Assembly: GCA_963920635.1 (NCBI GenBank)
Contig: OY987298.1
Location: 42,315,787-42,379,786, forward strand
Reading direction: 5' to 3'
Source of the DNA: Pseudeuparius sepicola
Taxonomy: Eukaryota > Arthropoda > Insecta > Coleoptera > Anthribidae
Length of the DNA: 64,000 nt
The notes below the pieces were generated by a model that did not search any database, had not been told where the DNA came from, and was given only the letters and a program-made list of their open reading frames with translations. Positions 40,732-49,887 of this stretch are shown here, piece by piece (position 1 is the stretch's first letter; each line of letters opens with the position of its first letter). Both the position numbers and the translations under genes were made by a program.

Positions 40732-43700
40732 CTATCGGAGTCCGACGAAATGGGTTAAGATCCTACCGTTTAACTCGTCCTTCATCAGTCCCGGCACTTT
40801 TTTATTTACTAGCGGAATTTCGTAAACATTATTAGGTGGGAAGTCGGAGGTGTCGAAACGAGCTAAATTTTTAAGTATGACATCGCGGTAAACGTCATCG
40901 CAAGAAATTTCATAGATGAGACTGTCCGTGTCCGTGTACAATAATTGACAGTCGGAAGGCGAGGAGTTTTTTAGCATAAAATCGTAATGAAATTCGTAGA
41001 CGCAGGTTTTGGATATGTCTAGAATCGCCATTCCTATATACAGCGGTTTATTAAAGTTAATACGCGCCTTATTCAATTCGACGCTAATTAGGTTTTCATC
41101 GAATATCGATCTGGATCTAAAAGCCGGACACGAAATTAAATGTTTCGCTCCGTACCTGCCCTCCCACTTATTCACCAACTTAACGATTCTGTGTTTCCTA
41201 ATATTTTCCATGGTTTTTCCGTAGATAGCGTTGTTCATAAGTTTAATGATGGTCTTTTCGAAATCAAACTTTGCCTGCGCCCTCAATCTCGTGTTGAACT
41301 TTATGTATGGCGCCAAAAAAGCGGACTGTTTAAATTTTAAAATTCTGTGCGTCTTTTTCAAAAACAGACCGTGATTCAAGGCCTGCTTGAGCGCCCTGTA
41401 ATGCATCACGTATTTTTCCTTAGGATAAAGGGTGGTCATGAGTTTCGACGATTTCGCTTCCGGCGGTATGCGATGTTCGGCCGCGAAAGGTAGATCTTTG
41501 TGCGAGTCATGTAGTCCCTCCGGATATTCTAAGTCCACCTCTAACACGTATCCCTCTTTAGCGTCGTCGGGAATTTTAGTGACGTCGATGGCATCGATAT
41601 CGTCGACCCAACGAAAATCGCCCTGCGGCAGACACTCGCACATCGCCCAGCCGTACAGATTATTAACGTCTAGATACAAGATATATTTGGAGGGATCGCT
41701 CGGATCGTACTCTTCCATGTACTTGTTATTAGCTCGCGCGAAGCGCTTACAACACTGACTCAGTCCGCCCCTAACGCCCCTCTCGAAAAATAGCAAAATA
41801 TCTATATCTTGAAACGTCTCCAGTCGACAGCCGGTGAATTTTAACATACAATCATAAGTATACCCTGGCATGGTGTAATACCAAGCGGGATCCAATCCGT
41901 AATTAGCGTGACACGACTTTCTGAACGTTTCGAAGATGTCGGTCAGCAGCATTATGTCGGTTTTTAAGTACAAATCCGAGTACTCACCGATAGTCTGTAT
42001 GTGGAATTTTTCCCAAACCAGTTGCGCGTGCGCGTAGTCACTTTCGGCAATATCGGTGTCGTTTAATTTGTTATAGAATTTATCGATGGGCGGAAGCGAA
42101 TTTTCTCGTAATTTCTCCAAGTCATCGATGTAGTCGTAACAAAAAACGCCTTTTCTAGTTAACAATGTCAAATCGTCGGAAGGAACGTCACGAAATTCCT
42201 TTCCGGTATTGACGAAATCCGCTTTTGTAAGAGAGGAAGCTAGCATGTCGAGTGAAAACCCCATGAATCTGAGGGAATCGATAAAGCGGAATTTTACGTT
42301 GGTGTCGGCGTCGAATATCGTAAAACTTATGTATTTTTCTTTATTTATGGGAAGCAGGGTGATATGATTGCGTTTGGCGAGATCCCTGATTATGAAATGA
42401 CTGTCGTAACCGCTGAAATTGTGAAATACCACGGGGATCATGAACGAATTTCTATAATTTAGATTACAGCTCTGATGGGCGTACCCACGAAACCGCGAAG
42501 TCAAATGACAATGATCGCGAACTATGATGTCATCGGGAGTGAATCTTTTCTCGCAAATATGGCAATTCGCCGTGGCATTTTTCAAACTTATGTTTTCCTT
42601 CATCTGTTCGACGTTTGTCAGTTTCGACGCGACAAATTTCGCGATTTCCTCCATCTGATCCGCGAACCAAGACATGCAATCCGGTCCTCGATAGCTTTTG
42701 TAGAAAGACAGAGAGTTATCGTAGGAGCATTTAAAATAAAATCCGGCGCTGAACGCCTCGTGTTTCTGATACTTGGAAGTCTGGGACATCGGCTCAGAGT
42801 CGTGATAAGGTTTTAGAATAGACTCGAAATCCGAGTACACGACGAAAGGAGTACGTTCCTTATGTACGTAGTTTTTAAAGTATATAAATTTTTCTTTGGG
42901 GAACGTTACCTGGTAATTATTCCGTTCTCGACAGTAAACCGCGTGCTCGTCTAATTTCGCTTGGGTTTGAAAATAATTCAGACATCTGTCACATATGAAC
43001 ATTTTGCCGTTGTGTTTATTCATTTGCGTTGAAATTAGACGCGATAAATTTTTAATCCAACAGAAATGATATTTTATATCTGTCATTGGGACGTCTTCCG
43101 CGGGAGGCGTCTCGTAATCGTTCATATTCGGGAAATATTGATCCTGAACGATGAGTAAGTTCACGTGCCTATCCATCTTCTTTTTTGTTAACCGCACCGG
43201 ACCGGTATGAAATTTACGCGGATCTTCACATACTAACTCTAGGGCGTACACGTTGACGGATATTTCGTTTAACTTTTCGAACCAATCGATTTTAGCTAGC
43301 GTCATGGGAAATTCTAACCCATCCAAGTGCAAAACCTCCGCGTAGTGGTGGTAAGCACTCATGCGTTCCGAATGACGGTCTACGGGGTATAGCGCGGAAA
43401 CGACGGCCCACGCGAAGCAGGCGTCGTCGTCGTTTTTAACGTTAACGCAAGCTTTCTTCTTCGAAATCTCATCCGGTAGCCTCACGTACGTCCCGCCGCC
43501 GTTTCCCATTTCGACTTTGCTTATGTTAACTTCCAAACTTAAAATTCGATGTAGCGCCCAACCTGAATCGCGCTCCTGGAACTCCTCCAGGCTCTTTAGG
43601 ATGCTATCGGTAACGTGGTCGGCGAACCATCGTTTTAGGTCCGTCCCCCCGTCGATAGTGACATTTTTCGTGCTGAAATATTTATTTTCCAAAATTTCTT

Positions 43701-44178
43701 CGTCTCCGATTTTTTTTATAAATTCACCGCAGAAAACGGTGTTGATCTTGATCATCCTATATTCTCTCACGATCGTAGGTACGCGACGTTTTAGAAGGAG
43801 AAAAGCGTCATTCAAAAATTCCGTAATGTCTTTATGACTCAGATTTATAATTATGCCAGAACGAATTCTACGTTTAAATGCCGACTTAGTTTCCTCCCAT
43901 TTCACCCGATCGCGTCTCGTCAAACCGCTCCCCCTGTGTCTCGTTTTTAAGTAAGCTCTGAATCTTTTTAAATGCCCCAAATTCGTTTGAAGTTTAGTCA
44001 TCGTACCGGGATTGCAATCGTATACTTTTATGGCGGCGTAAACCAGTCTAATATTTCTGTTGATTAGCTTCAGCCAGCGCTCTCGCGTCGTCATGTCCAT
44101 ACCGTTTGTTAGTAATCGAAAAGCCCGTTCGCAAACTTCGACGATGTCGTCACTCACTGCGGAGATCTCCGCAGCCAT
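40732..44178 (-). CDS. PolB: Protein-primed family B DNA polymerase, truncated by TAG
   Basis: 1,148 residues to an in-frame TAG at 40,732-40,734. N-terminal ~250 residues are unrecognised. An OTU/cysteine-protease-like segment (DDACFAWAVVSALYP) starts at ~250, then a C2H2 finger at 396-416. Exonuclease motifs are Asp450/Glu452 (YSDFES) and Asp592 (NFSGYDSHF). Inserted between them is a zinc region CHICEKRF...RDHCHLT..FRG..H.SCN (539-573) like endonuclease VII. YLKTD is at 737-741. Polymerase motifs are A Asp837 (YLDVNNLYG), B KLMNNAIYG (979-987) and C YTDTDS with Asp1083/Asp1085. It replicates the element by protein priming. All catalytic residues precede the stop, so partial activity is conceivable. 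Confidence 0.93.
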   Translation of the reverse strand: MAAEISAVSDDIVEVCERAFRLLTNGMDMTTRERWLKLINRNIRLVYAAIKVYDCNPGTMTKLQTNLGHLKRFRAYLKTRHRGSGLTRRDRVKWEETKSAFKRRIRSGIIINLSHKDITEFLNDAFLLLKRRVPTIVREYRMIKINTVFCGEFIKKIGDEEILENKYFSTKNVTIDGGTDLKRWFADHVTDSILKSLEEFQERDSGWALHRILSLEVNISKVEMGNGGGTYVRLPDEISKKKACVNVKNDDDACFAWAVVSALYPVDRHSERMSAYHHYAEVLHLDGLEFPMTLAKIDWFEKLNEISVNVYALELVCEDPRKFHTGPVRLTKKKMDRHVNLLIVQDQYFPNMNDYETPPAEDVPMTDIKYHFCWIKNLSRLISTQMNKHNGKMFICDRCLNYFQTQAKLDEHAVYCRERNNYQVTFPKEKFIYFKNYVHKERTPFVVYSDFESILKPYHDSEPMSQTSKYQKHEAFSAGFYFKCSYDNSLSFYKSYRGPDCMSWFADQMEEIAKFVASKLTNVEQMKENISLKNATANCHICEKRFTPDDIIVRDHCHLTSRFRGYAHQSCNLNYRNSFMIPVVFHNFSGYDSHFIIRDLAKRNHITLLPINKEKYISFTIFDADTNVKFRFIDSLRFMGFSLDMLASSLTKADFVNTGKEFRDVPSDDLTLLTRKGVFCYDYIDDLEKLRENSLPPIDKFYNKLNDTDIAESDYAHAQLVWEKFHIQTIGEYSDLYLKTDIMLLTDIFETFRKSCHANYGLDPAWYYTMPGYTYDCMLKFTGCRLETFQDIDILLFFERGVRGGLSQCCKRFARANNKYMEEYDPSDPSKYILYLDVNNLYGWAMCECLPQGDFRWVDDIDAIDVTKIPDDAKEGYVLEVDLEYPEGLHDSHKDLPFAAEHRIPPEAKSSKLMTTLYPKEKYVMHYRALKQALNHGLFLKKTHRILKFKQSAFLAPYIKFNTRLRAQAKFDFEKTIIKLMNNAIYGKTMENIRKHRIVKLVNKWEGRYGAKHLISCPAFRSRSIFDENLISVELNKARINFNKPLYIGMAILDISKTCVYEFHYDFMLKNSSPSDCQLLYTDTDSLIYEISCDDVYRDVILKNLARFDTSDFPPNNVYEIPLVNKKVPGLMKDELNGRILTHFVGLR

Positions 44179-44199
44179 GATGTTCGTCGTGCGGTCGCA

Positions 44200-44236
44200 G
44201 ACTGGTGCCGTTCGATGCGAGACCTCTTTATATACC
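44200..44236 (-). promoter_or_regulatory. Core promoter of PolB
   Basis: On the minus strand TATATAAAG (plus 44,226-44,234) lies about 30 bp before CCAGTC. The PolB ATG follows about 25 bp on. Confidence 0.65.
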
Positions 44237-44264
44237 TATCGGACGGCACATTTGCTACACTAAA

Positions 44265-44775
44265 AAAAATAGAAAAAAAGTGAAAAAGTTAAAAAAAAAA
44301 CATTGGGAAGATATAAATTTACATATTATAGAAAAAATTTTGGCAAAAAAAATTTTTGACAAAAAAAAATTGACAAAAACAATTTTGGTAAAAAAAAATT
44401 TGACAAAAAAAAATTTTTGTAAACAAAAATTCTGCCAAAAAAAATTTTGGTAAAAAAAAATTTGGCAAAATAAAAATTTAGCAAAAAAAAATGGAAAAAA
44501 GAAAATTGGTAAAAAAATTTTGGCAAAAAAAAATTTTGGCAGAAAAAAAATTTGGCAAAAAAAAAAATTTAGTAAAAAAATTTTTGGCAAAAAAAAATTT
44601 TTGTAAAAAAAAATTCTGCCAAAAAAAAATTTTGGTAAAAAAAAATTTTGGCAAAAAAAATTTCGCCAAAAAAAAATTTGGCAAAAAAAATTTTGGTAAA
44701 AAATTTTGACGACAAAGAAATTTTTAAAAAAAAATTTGGAAAAAAATCAAAAATTTTTCAGAAAAAAATGGAAAG
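44265..44775. repeat. A/T microsatellite-like array (AAAAAAATTTTGGC-type)
   Basis: More than 20 imperfect copies of a 14-20 bp unit, essentially A7-9 T4-5 GGC/GGT. It lies just upstream of PolB, between the leftward polymerase and the next leftward gene. Low-complexity Phe/Lys-rich open frames on both strands are by-products. The array should be strongly curved and easily melted DNA. Confidence 0.92.
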
Positions 44776-45092
44776 AAAAATTTTTCACCTTTCTGAATGA
44801 CAGTCGGTCCTCCGCCTATTAAGATATGGCTTTTACTTCCTTTATACAGGTTTTCGTTACCAAGATATCAAGCGGTTTATAAATGGGACAGCTGGTATAT
44901 TTACATTTTTTTCTTTCTTTTGCTCATGTAATCCTTGGGGATTTTTTTTTACGAAAGGTTTCCAAAATATCGAGCTGTTAAAAATTGGACAGCTGGTATA
45001 TACACTTTTTTTCTGTTCCTCTAAGTTTTTTTAATTATTGCAAGGGAAAAATAAAAGACAATTTTTTGATTAATTTTATTTTTTCAAAATAA
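44776..45092. repeat. Noncoding DNA with a duplicated GGACAGCTGGTATAT motif
   Basis: TGGGACAGCTGGTATATTTACATTTTTTTC near 44,883 and TTGGACAGCTGGTATATACACTTTTTTTC near 44,987 are direct copies about 104 bp apart. No gene was seen. AATAAA-type signals for the leftward gene are near 45,050. Confidence 0.6.
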
Positions 45093-45680
45093 TTATAACA
45101 CATCCCACGTATCCTTGAAGATGCGTTCCCGTTCCTCCACTCCTTCCAGACGCTGTAGGCGCAGCCTCTCAGCCTGACGGAAAACCCTTCGGGCGGCCTT
45201 GCTAAGACCAGGTGGATATGGACGGAGCACGTTCCTGTCTTCCAAATCTGGAACGTAAGTATCATCCTCCACCCAGTGTTCAGCGGGAGGCCACTGCTCG
45301 ATGTCTTCTAGCCATTCTTCCGATTGGTGGGTGCCTTGCCATTCTTCGGACTGCTGGGAGCCTTGCCATTCTGGGACGCTTTCTTGCCATTCCGGGGCGC
45401 CTTCTTGCCATTCCGGGGTGTCTTCTTGCCATTCTGTCAGTTGATGGTCTTCTTGGCATTCTGTTGGTTGTTGGTTTTCTTGCCCCTCTGCAGGTTCTTG
45501 CCATGGCACACCATGCCACATCACCTGGTTGCTGATTGCTTGCTGTTGTTGTTGTGGAGGTTTGTAGTGTCGATTGCAATCGCACTGCAGTGACCAGTCT
45601 TCTTCTTCTGGCATTGTTGTCGGTGTGGGTAGTGGACACTGGCACCACGGAACCAGATCGGTTTCCATCATCTCTTGCAT
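45093..45680 (-). CDS. Polinton protein with EWQE-type tandem repeats
   Basis: 195 residues from the first ATG after the promoter at 45,690-45,730. The N-terminal part has clustered Cys/Pro (WCQCPLP, LQCDCNRHYK) and a QQQQQ run. The centre is a run of short repeats of the type EWQE(G/D/S), PEWQ and SEEWQG, about ten copies. The C-terminal 40 residues are basic and helical (RRVFRQAERLRLQRLEG). I know no family like it. The acidic/aromatic repeats suggest a disordered interaction region. It could be a scaffolding or regulatory protein; that is a guess. Confidence 0.65.
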   Translation of the reverse strand: MQEMMETDLVPWCQCPLPTPTTMPEEEDWSLQCDCNRHYKPPQQQQQAISNQVMWHGVPWQEPAEGQENQQPTECQEDHQLTEWQEDTPEWQEGAPEWQESVPEWQGSQQSEEWQGTHQSEEWLEDIEQWPPAEHWVEDDTYVPDLEDRNVLRPYPPGLSKAARRVFRQAERLRLQRLEGVEERERIFKDTWDVL

Positions 45681-45692
45681 CTTGGAGCACTC

Positions 45693-45730
45693 GAACTGAT
45701 ACCGCAGTGGAATCACGCGTCCTTCTTATA
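45693..45730 (-). promoter_or_regulatory. Core promoter of the EWQE-repeat gene
   Basis: On the minus strand TATAAGAA (from 45,730) is 31 bp before ATCAGTTC (45,700-45,693). Another TATATAAGG lies further upstream at 45,807-45,815. Confidence 0.6.
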
Positions 45731-46450
45731 GGCCATTATTTGTCGACTAAGGTTTTTTTTGTTTGGTCAGCAGAGCCGCGTTTGCCTACCAAGGTTTTTT
45801 CCTAACCTTATATATTTTTGAATCAACCGGTATAAAATGTCGTCATTATTTCCTTCTGTGGGGAACTAAAAAATATTTACTTTCAAATAAGGTTGAGGCA
45901 ACCGTATTTAAAAAAGTAATAACCCCTAGAATTTTTTGCAAACGAGATGAACTGAAACAGCTAGGGTGTATAAAATGGGACAGCCGCGCAATTACCTTTT
46001 TCGGTCTTGTGTATATTTTACTGGAATAAATAATTATTTCCAATTTTTTTTTGCTACCATCTCTACATCGTATTTTTTTTACTGAAACTGACATTTTTTC
46101 ATAATTTTTTTTCCAAGTGAAACTGACGTTATTTTTACCTTTATATTTTTACCGGTATACAAAACTTATTCGAAAATTCTACCTACATTTTCACGTCTTG
46201 GATTTTTTTACAGATTTTGTTCAAACAAAATTTCCTATGTTACCTGGGGCCTTCCGATTAACTATTATAATAAAAATTTTTATCAGTCACTCGAAAAAAT
46301 TCTATCTATATAAAACATTCGTCTAAGTCTTGTCTTGTACATTTCACCGTCAAAAAATGAAAATTTCCCAAAATGTTATCAGGATTATAGGATCAGGACC
46401 TTTTTAAAATTACATTTTTTGAATAAAAAAATTTCAAAATTTTTCGAATT
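45731..46450. other. AT-rich Polinton spacer
   Basis: No gene I can support. Contains scattered TATA-like words and GTATAAAATG stretches. Confidence 0.4.
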
Positions 46451-46521
46451 TTCATAGGTATCAAAAGCGCGGAACTGCGCATGCGCGGAACGCGTGCAAG
46501 GGGGAAGGGTGGATTTTGTTC

Positions 46522-46585
46522 GGGCAACTACACGCCAGTCGGACGGAGGCCTTCGGCCTCCGTTCCTCCTGGCACGTAGTTGCCC
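46522..46585. other. Strong 64-nt stem-loop in a GC-rich island
   Basis: GGGCAACTAC...ACGGAGGCC TTC GGCCTCCGT...GTAGTTGCCC: the two halves pair almost completely, with a small internal mismatch near GCCAG/CTGGC and a three-base loop. It sits in a GC-rich island (46,455-46,650) within otherwise AT-rich spacer. It could act in DNA (cruciform, packaging or replication site) or RNA. Confidence 0.75.
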
Positions 46586-46787
46586 ACCCGCCACCCCCCA
46601 CCCACCCCGGGGTAGACTATGTCCACCCCCCCCAAGGGGTGGTCCCAAAATCGATTGCGCTATATGAGGATTTTTTCCGATCAGCCGATCAGAAGATATA
46701 TTTGGAAATCACGATACACCTGCATCAGCAGAAAATCCGAGCCCCTGACGTACTAATTGTTTACGAATCGTATATGATGCGCTGATA

Positions 46788-46975
46788 CGTTTCCACGTGG
46801 CTTCTTATTTACCATATATCACATTTCAAAGGCACCACAGAGTCTGCCTCGGACATCCCACATGCTTTTTTACTATTATTTACGTTACACATTACATGAT
46901 GTCCACGCGGTTTCTTATTATTTATCATATATCACATTTCCTGACACCACACAGTCTACTTCGAATTTCCACGTG
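46788..46975. repeat. Two ~65-bp direct repeats upstream of the spliced gene
   Basis: TTTCCACGTGGCTTCTTATT...CATATATCACATTTC...CACCACAGAGTCT (from ~46,788) recurs as TGTCCACGCGGTTTCTTATT...CACCACACAGTCT (from ~46,910). Both hold a CACGTG/CACGCG word and could be tandem regulatory sites. Confidence 0.65.
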
Positions 46976-47147
46976 TCTGAAGATTCAGTAGGATCCAAAC
47001 CATACAATTTTTAGCGAGTACCACTTCTAAGACTTTTTCTGATGCAAATTCAAGTTTTAGCGTTGTTGGGAATACAACTTATAAGAACTTTTCCAAATTA
47101 TTGCTGACGCAGCACAATTTTTTTTTGCTGGCGCTGTGTTTAATCCC

Positions 47148-47188
47148 TATAAATTGCATTACATTAGATAGTTCCAGTTAGTTCAGAT
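47148..47188 (+). promoter_or_regulatory. Core promoter of the spliced gene
   Basis: TATAAATT at 47,148-47,155 with initiator candidates TCCAGTT (28 bp on) and TTCAGAT (37 bp on). The ATG is at 47,240. Confidence 0.6.
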
Positions 47189-47239
47189 TCTACTCCCTTT
47201 AGAGCGTATTCTCATCCAGTGCTACTACCAGTGTTCATC

Positions 47240-48312
47240 ATGACCAGCAACAGGTTATCTATGAAGAAACCAGTAAGTACTTTTATCAATATTGATTTGC
47301 CAAAAAGTTCGTTGAAAACATTTAAAATTGGCATTTGAATTTCCAAGCTTTTTACAAGAATCACTCAGTAAATATACATATATTTTTTTTCAGTCTACCA
47401 CCTGTTCTATCGATATGCCAACGCTATATCCGAAGGATTTGTTAGACCTGGCATCCCAACCGCCTTGTGGTCAGCCGGCGCCCGGCAGGAAACCTGTCGT
47501 TTACAGTCATATAATAATACCAGTAAGTACTTTTCTCAAAACTGAGGTGCTAAAAAGTTTCAAAATATTTTAAATTGCACTTTGCATATTTAAGCTCTTT
47601 AAAATAACCACTTAATAATTTTTTTCAGCCTACCGCCCCTACCTGTCTACCCCCACCGTTGAGTCAGGAGGATTTTTTGGGTCCACCGGTGTCTCAACCC
47701 TCAACTTCTCATGGTCAACCTGCATCCGGTCGGAAACGTCTTCACAAACCAGTAAGAATTTTTATTAAAACTGTGATGCTAAAAAGTCTATGAACGTCGA
47801 AAACATTTTAAATTGCACTGTAACTTTCCAAGCTCTTTGTAAGAATCACTCGGTACTTTTTTTTTCAGTCCAGCGCCACTAACTGTTCACCACCCCTACC
47901 GCTAAATGAGGAGGATTTATTGGGTCCATCAGTATCCCAACTTTCAACTTCGAGCGATCAGCCTGCGTCCTACGGTATGGGTACAGGTATAAAGCGTATG
48001 AAGATGCAGGATGAGTACGATGATGACGTATTCAGCATGATCACCATGCCGCCCACCCAGACGAATAGTGAGGATGAGTTCGAAGAACTCGCTGGCGACA
48101 TGTTGTCATACGTCAAAGGCGTAACGGTTGAAATGAAGCAAAAACAGCTAGCCATGAAACGAAAATTGCAAGCCGCACGGGAGAAACAGTTGGACAGGAA
48201 ACGACAAATGGAACGTTTGGAAAAGGATGAGCAAAAGGGAATTAGAGAAATTGCCCAATTGGAAAAAGATTTGGCAATGTGTGCTAGATTATTGAAGAGA
48301 TTTTGTTTATAG
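47240..48312 (+). CDS. Four-exon Polinton gene made of duplicated exon-intron cassettes
   Basis: Inferred exons: 47,240-47,272; 47,394-47,522; 47,629-47,751; 47,869-48,312. Every intron is GTAAG...TTTTCAG, 106-121 bp long, and all junctions are phase 0. The spliced reading frame of 242 codons plus stop is uninterrupted. Exons 2, 3 and the start of exon 4 are copies of one cassette encoding a Pro-rich piece (C..PPLPL..EDLLGP.VSQ.STS..QPAS), each followed by CCA at the donor. The introns are also similar to each other (TGCTAAAAAGT, TTTAAATTGCACT, CCAAGCTCTTT). Exon 4 adds an acidic segment and a long Lys/Glu/Gln-rich coiled coil. No family is recognised. Unspliced, only the last exon is a long open frame. 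Confidence 0.82.
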
Positions 48313-48720
48313 AATTTTCTTTAAATGTACTCTTTTACGTAGTCTAGCACCCACTTCTCTCTCCCTCTTTTGTTCCTGATTTTTTAAGATTTATTTTATA
48401 TTCTATTTACTCTTTTTTATTATATGCATACCTTTTTTAAGTTTTTTATATTTTTTTACATAAAATATGTTTTACTACTATTTTTTTTATTTTGCTCCCT
48501 TTCAGTTAAACAAACTGAAATATTAAAGTGAATCCTATGAAAAAAGATATAAATCCGTAAGTATATTTTTTTTTAACTTTCTTACATTACTTTCTCCTCT
48601 ACACCGTAGCTCGGTGTGCATTTCGTTCTAGAGTACACATACTTTAATTGCATTCTTAAAAAACAATCAGTTCTTATTTCAGCATAGTCCGAGGAATTTT
48701 ATTTACATGAAAAAAGCATA
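48313..48720. other. AT-rich Polinton spacer
   Basis: 3' flank of the spliced gene; no gene seen. Confidence 0.45.
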
Positions 48721-48723
48721 ATA

Positions 48724-48939
48724 TCACCTTTCTCCGCCCACGTACATTGTTGATCGCTTATTTAAACAGCTTGCATTTCTGCAGGCAACATAACATTCTT
48801 TCATAAACAAACAAAAAAGTCGTGTCACGGTATTTTTATCTAGGTGCAAATAGGTTGGCGTATAATCTAGTTTTATTTGCATGTGTTTCGCTACATCAGA
48901 GAAAGCGCTCGAAAAAAGTCTGAAATCATTAGATATCAT
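48724..48939 (-). CDS. Possible small Cys-containing Polinton protein
   Basis: 71 residues starting MISNDFRLFSSAFSDVAKH, with CLFMKECYVACRNASC near the end. The sequence is more complex than random AT-rich frames and lies between two transcribed regions. No TATA was found at the right distance, and an ATTTCAG just inside the start could be a splice acceptor. Doubtful. Confidence 0.33.
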   Translation of the reverse strand: MISNDFRLFSSAFSDVAKHMQIKLDYTPTYLHLDKNTVTRLFCLFMKECYVACRNASCLNKRSTMYVGGER

Positions 48940-49133
48940 ATTACAATTTCATCGCCCACATATTTTTTACATAGGCTATATTCAAAGTGTTTGCTATATA
49001 GACGTAAAGCGTGATATTGTTTAGAGCAAGAGTTTTTATATGATGCTTCAGATGTTTTCCCATCAACATAGATTCTTGCAAAACTTACAAAAAAAACAAC
49101 AAAGTAATTTTAAAGGTTTATTAAAAATGAATT

Positions 49134-49259
49134 TTATAAGTTAATATTTTTTATCTTCCTTTTAACTTCATACAATATAAGTTCATATTTCAATGCTTCT
49201 AAATTCTTCAAATATTTTTGCAGTTTTCTTCTGTACTCCAGCTTCCTTCTAGGAGTCAT
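49134..49259 (-). CDS. Small basic 41-residue protein overlapping the right TIR gene
   Basis: Starts MTPRRKLEYRRKLQKYLKNL; very basic and helical. Its ATG overlaps the TGA of the 102-residue TIR gene (ATGA), as for PLA2/protease, suggesting coupled translation. It lies just inside the right TIR, so it is present only at this end. Too short for the usual length cut-offs; the family is unknown. Confidence 0.45.
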   Translation of the reverse strand: MTPRRKLEYRRKLQKYLKNLEALKYELILYEVKRKIKNINL

Positions 49260-49564
49260 GGTTCTACAATAAATTCGATATTTGTAGATCGGCCGACGGG
49301 TCCAAGACTCTTCATATAATACCTCCTTCCGTTACCGATATCCCTATTAATTTCTTCGATCCGTTGGGGCGTAAACTCGGCCGTGTATCGTTGCGGCAGC
49401 ACCGTCTTAAATTCTTCGAACTCGACGTAGACCTTCTCTCCGTATTGCGTGTTCACTTTGTCCACGCTCGTGATTTGAAAATTTTCACCCACCTCCATAT
49501 TTTGAACGCTTTCGAATTTCTTGAAGATCAAATTCTTGTTCAGGTGATTCAGGAACGACTGCAT
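49256..49564 (-). CDS. TIR-encoded small protein, right copy
   Basis: 102 residues, the inverted duplicate of the gene at 31,887, differing at only a handful of positions (for example IFKKF for IVKKF, VGENF for VDENF, YYMKS for YYIKS, GRST for GLST). Both copies are open, so neither has decayed. Reads inward from the right end with the same upstream TATA region. Confidence 0.75.
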   Translation of the reverse strand: MQSFLNHLNKNLIFKKFESVQNMEVGENFQITSVDKVNTQYGEKVYVEFEEFKTVLPQRYTAEFTPQRIEEINRDIGNGRRYYMKSLGPVGRSTNIEFIVEP

Positions 49565-49887
49565 TTTGAACTCGGCAAATCAGACTGTAGGAAATTGTAA
49601 GTGTATATAACGGGAAAACTGCTCTTGCGCACGAATATATAGACCTCACCCCACCAAGCCGTTGGAGTGGGGGTTGCCCCGTCGTTGGAGTGGGGGCTGA
49701 CACCCGCCGTTGGAGTGGGGGGGGGTCAACTGGGGGTCACACGTGGCCCAAAGGTCAAAGGTTAACCTATCAGGATCTAGGGGTCAACTGGGGTCATCCG
49801 GTGACGTCACGTGACCTCGGGCATGACGTAGCCACTTTGCACGCTTTTTTCAAGGTCGTGGGTTAGAACTCTCTTTGTATTACTACT
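49262..49887 (-). repeat. Polinton right TIR
   Basis: Inverted partner of 31,588-32,189, with an extra GTTGGAGTGGGG-type repeat near 49,670-49,725. Confidence 0.95.

Larger units (their letters stand above)
31588..49887. mobile_element. Polinton/Maverick, 18.3 kb, with TIRs and 6-bp TSD
   Basis: The ends are AGTAGTAATAC...GTATTACTACT, flanked by CCCCGA at 31,582-31,587 and 49,888-49,893. The 6-bp duplication and AG...CT termini are Polinton hallmarks. TIRs run 31,588-32,189 and 49,262-49,887, nearly identical; the right one is about 24 bp longer because of a local repeat of the CCGTTGGAGTGGGG segment. It encodes PolB, chromodomain integrase, adenain-type protease, packaging ATPase, major and minor capsid proteins and accessory genes. 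Its CpG-rich, higher-GC sequence stands out from the AT-rich host. It sits in the Wnt intron inside the foldback element. Confidence 0.97.

Noticed and set aside
44255..44709. Phe/Lys-only open frames on both strands
   Set aside because: Pure translation of the A/T array; no complexity.
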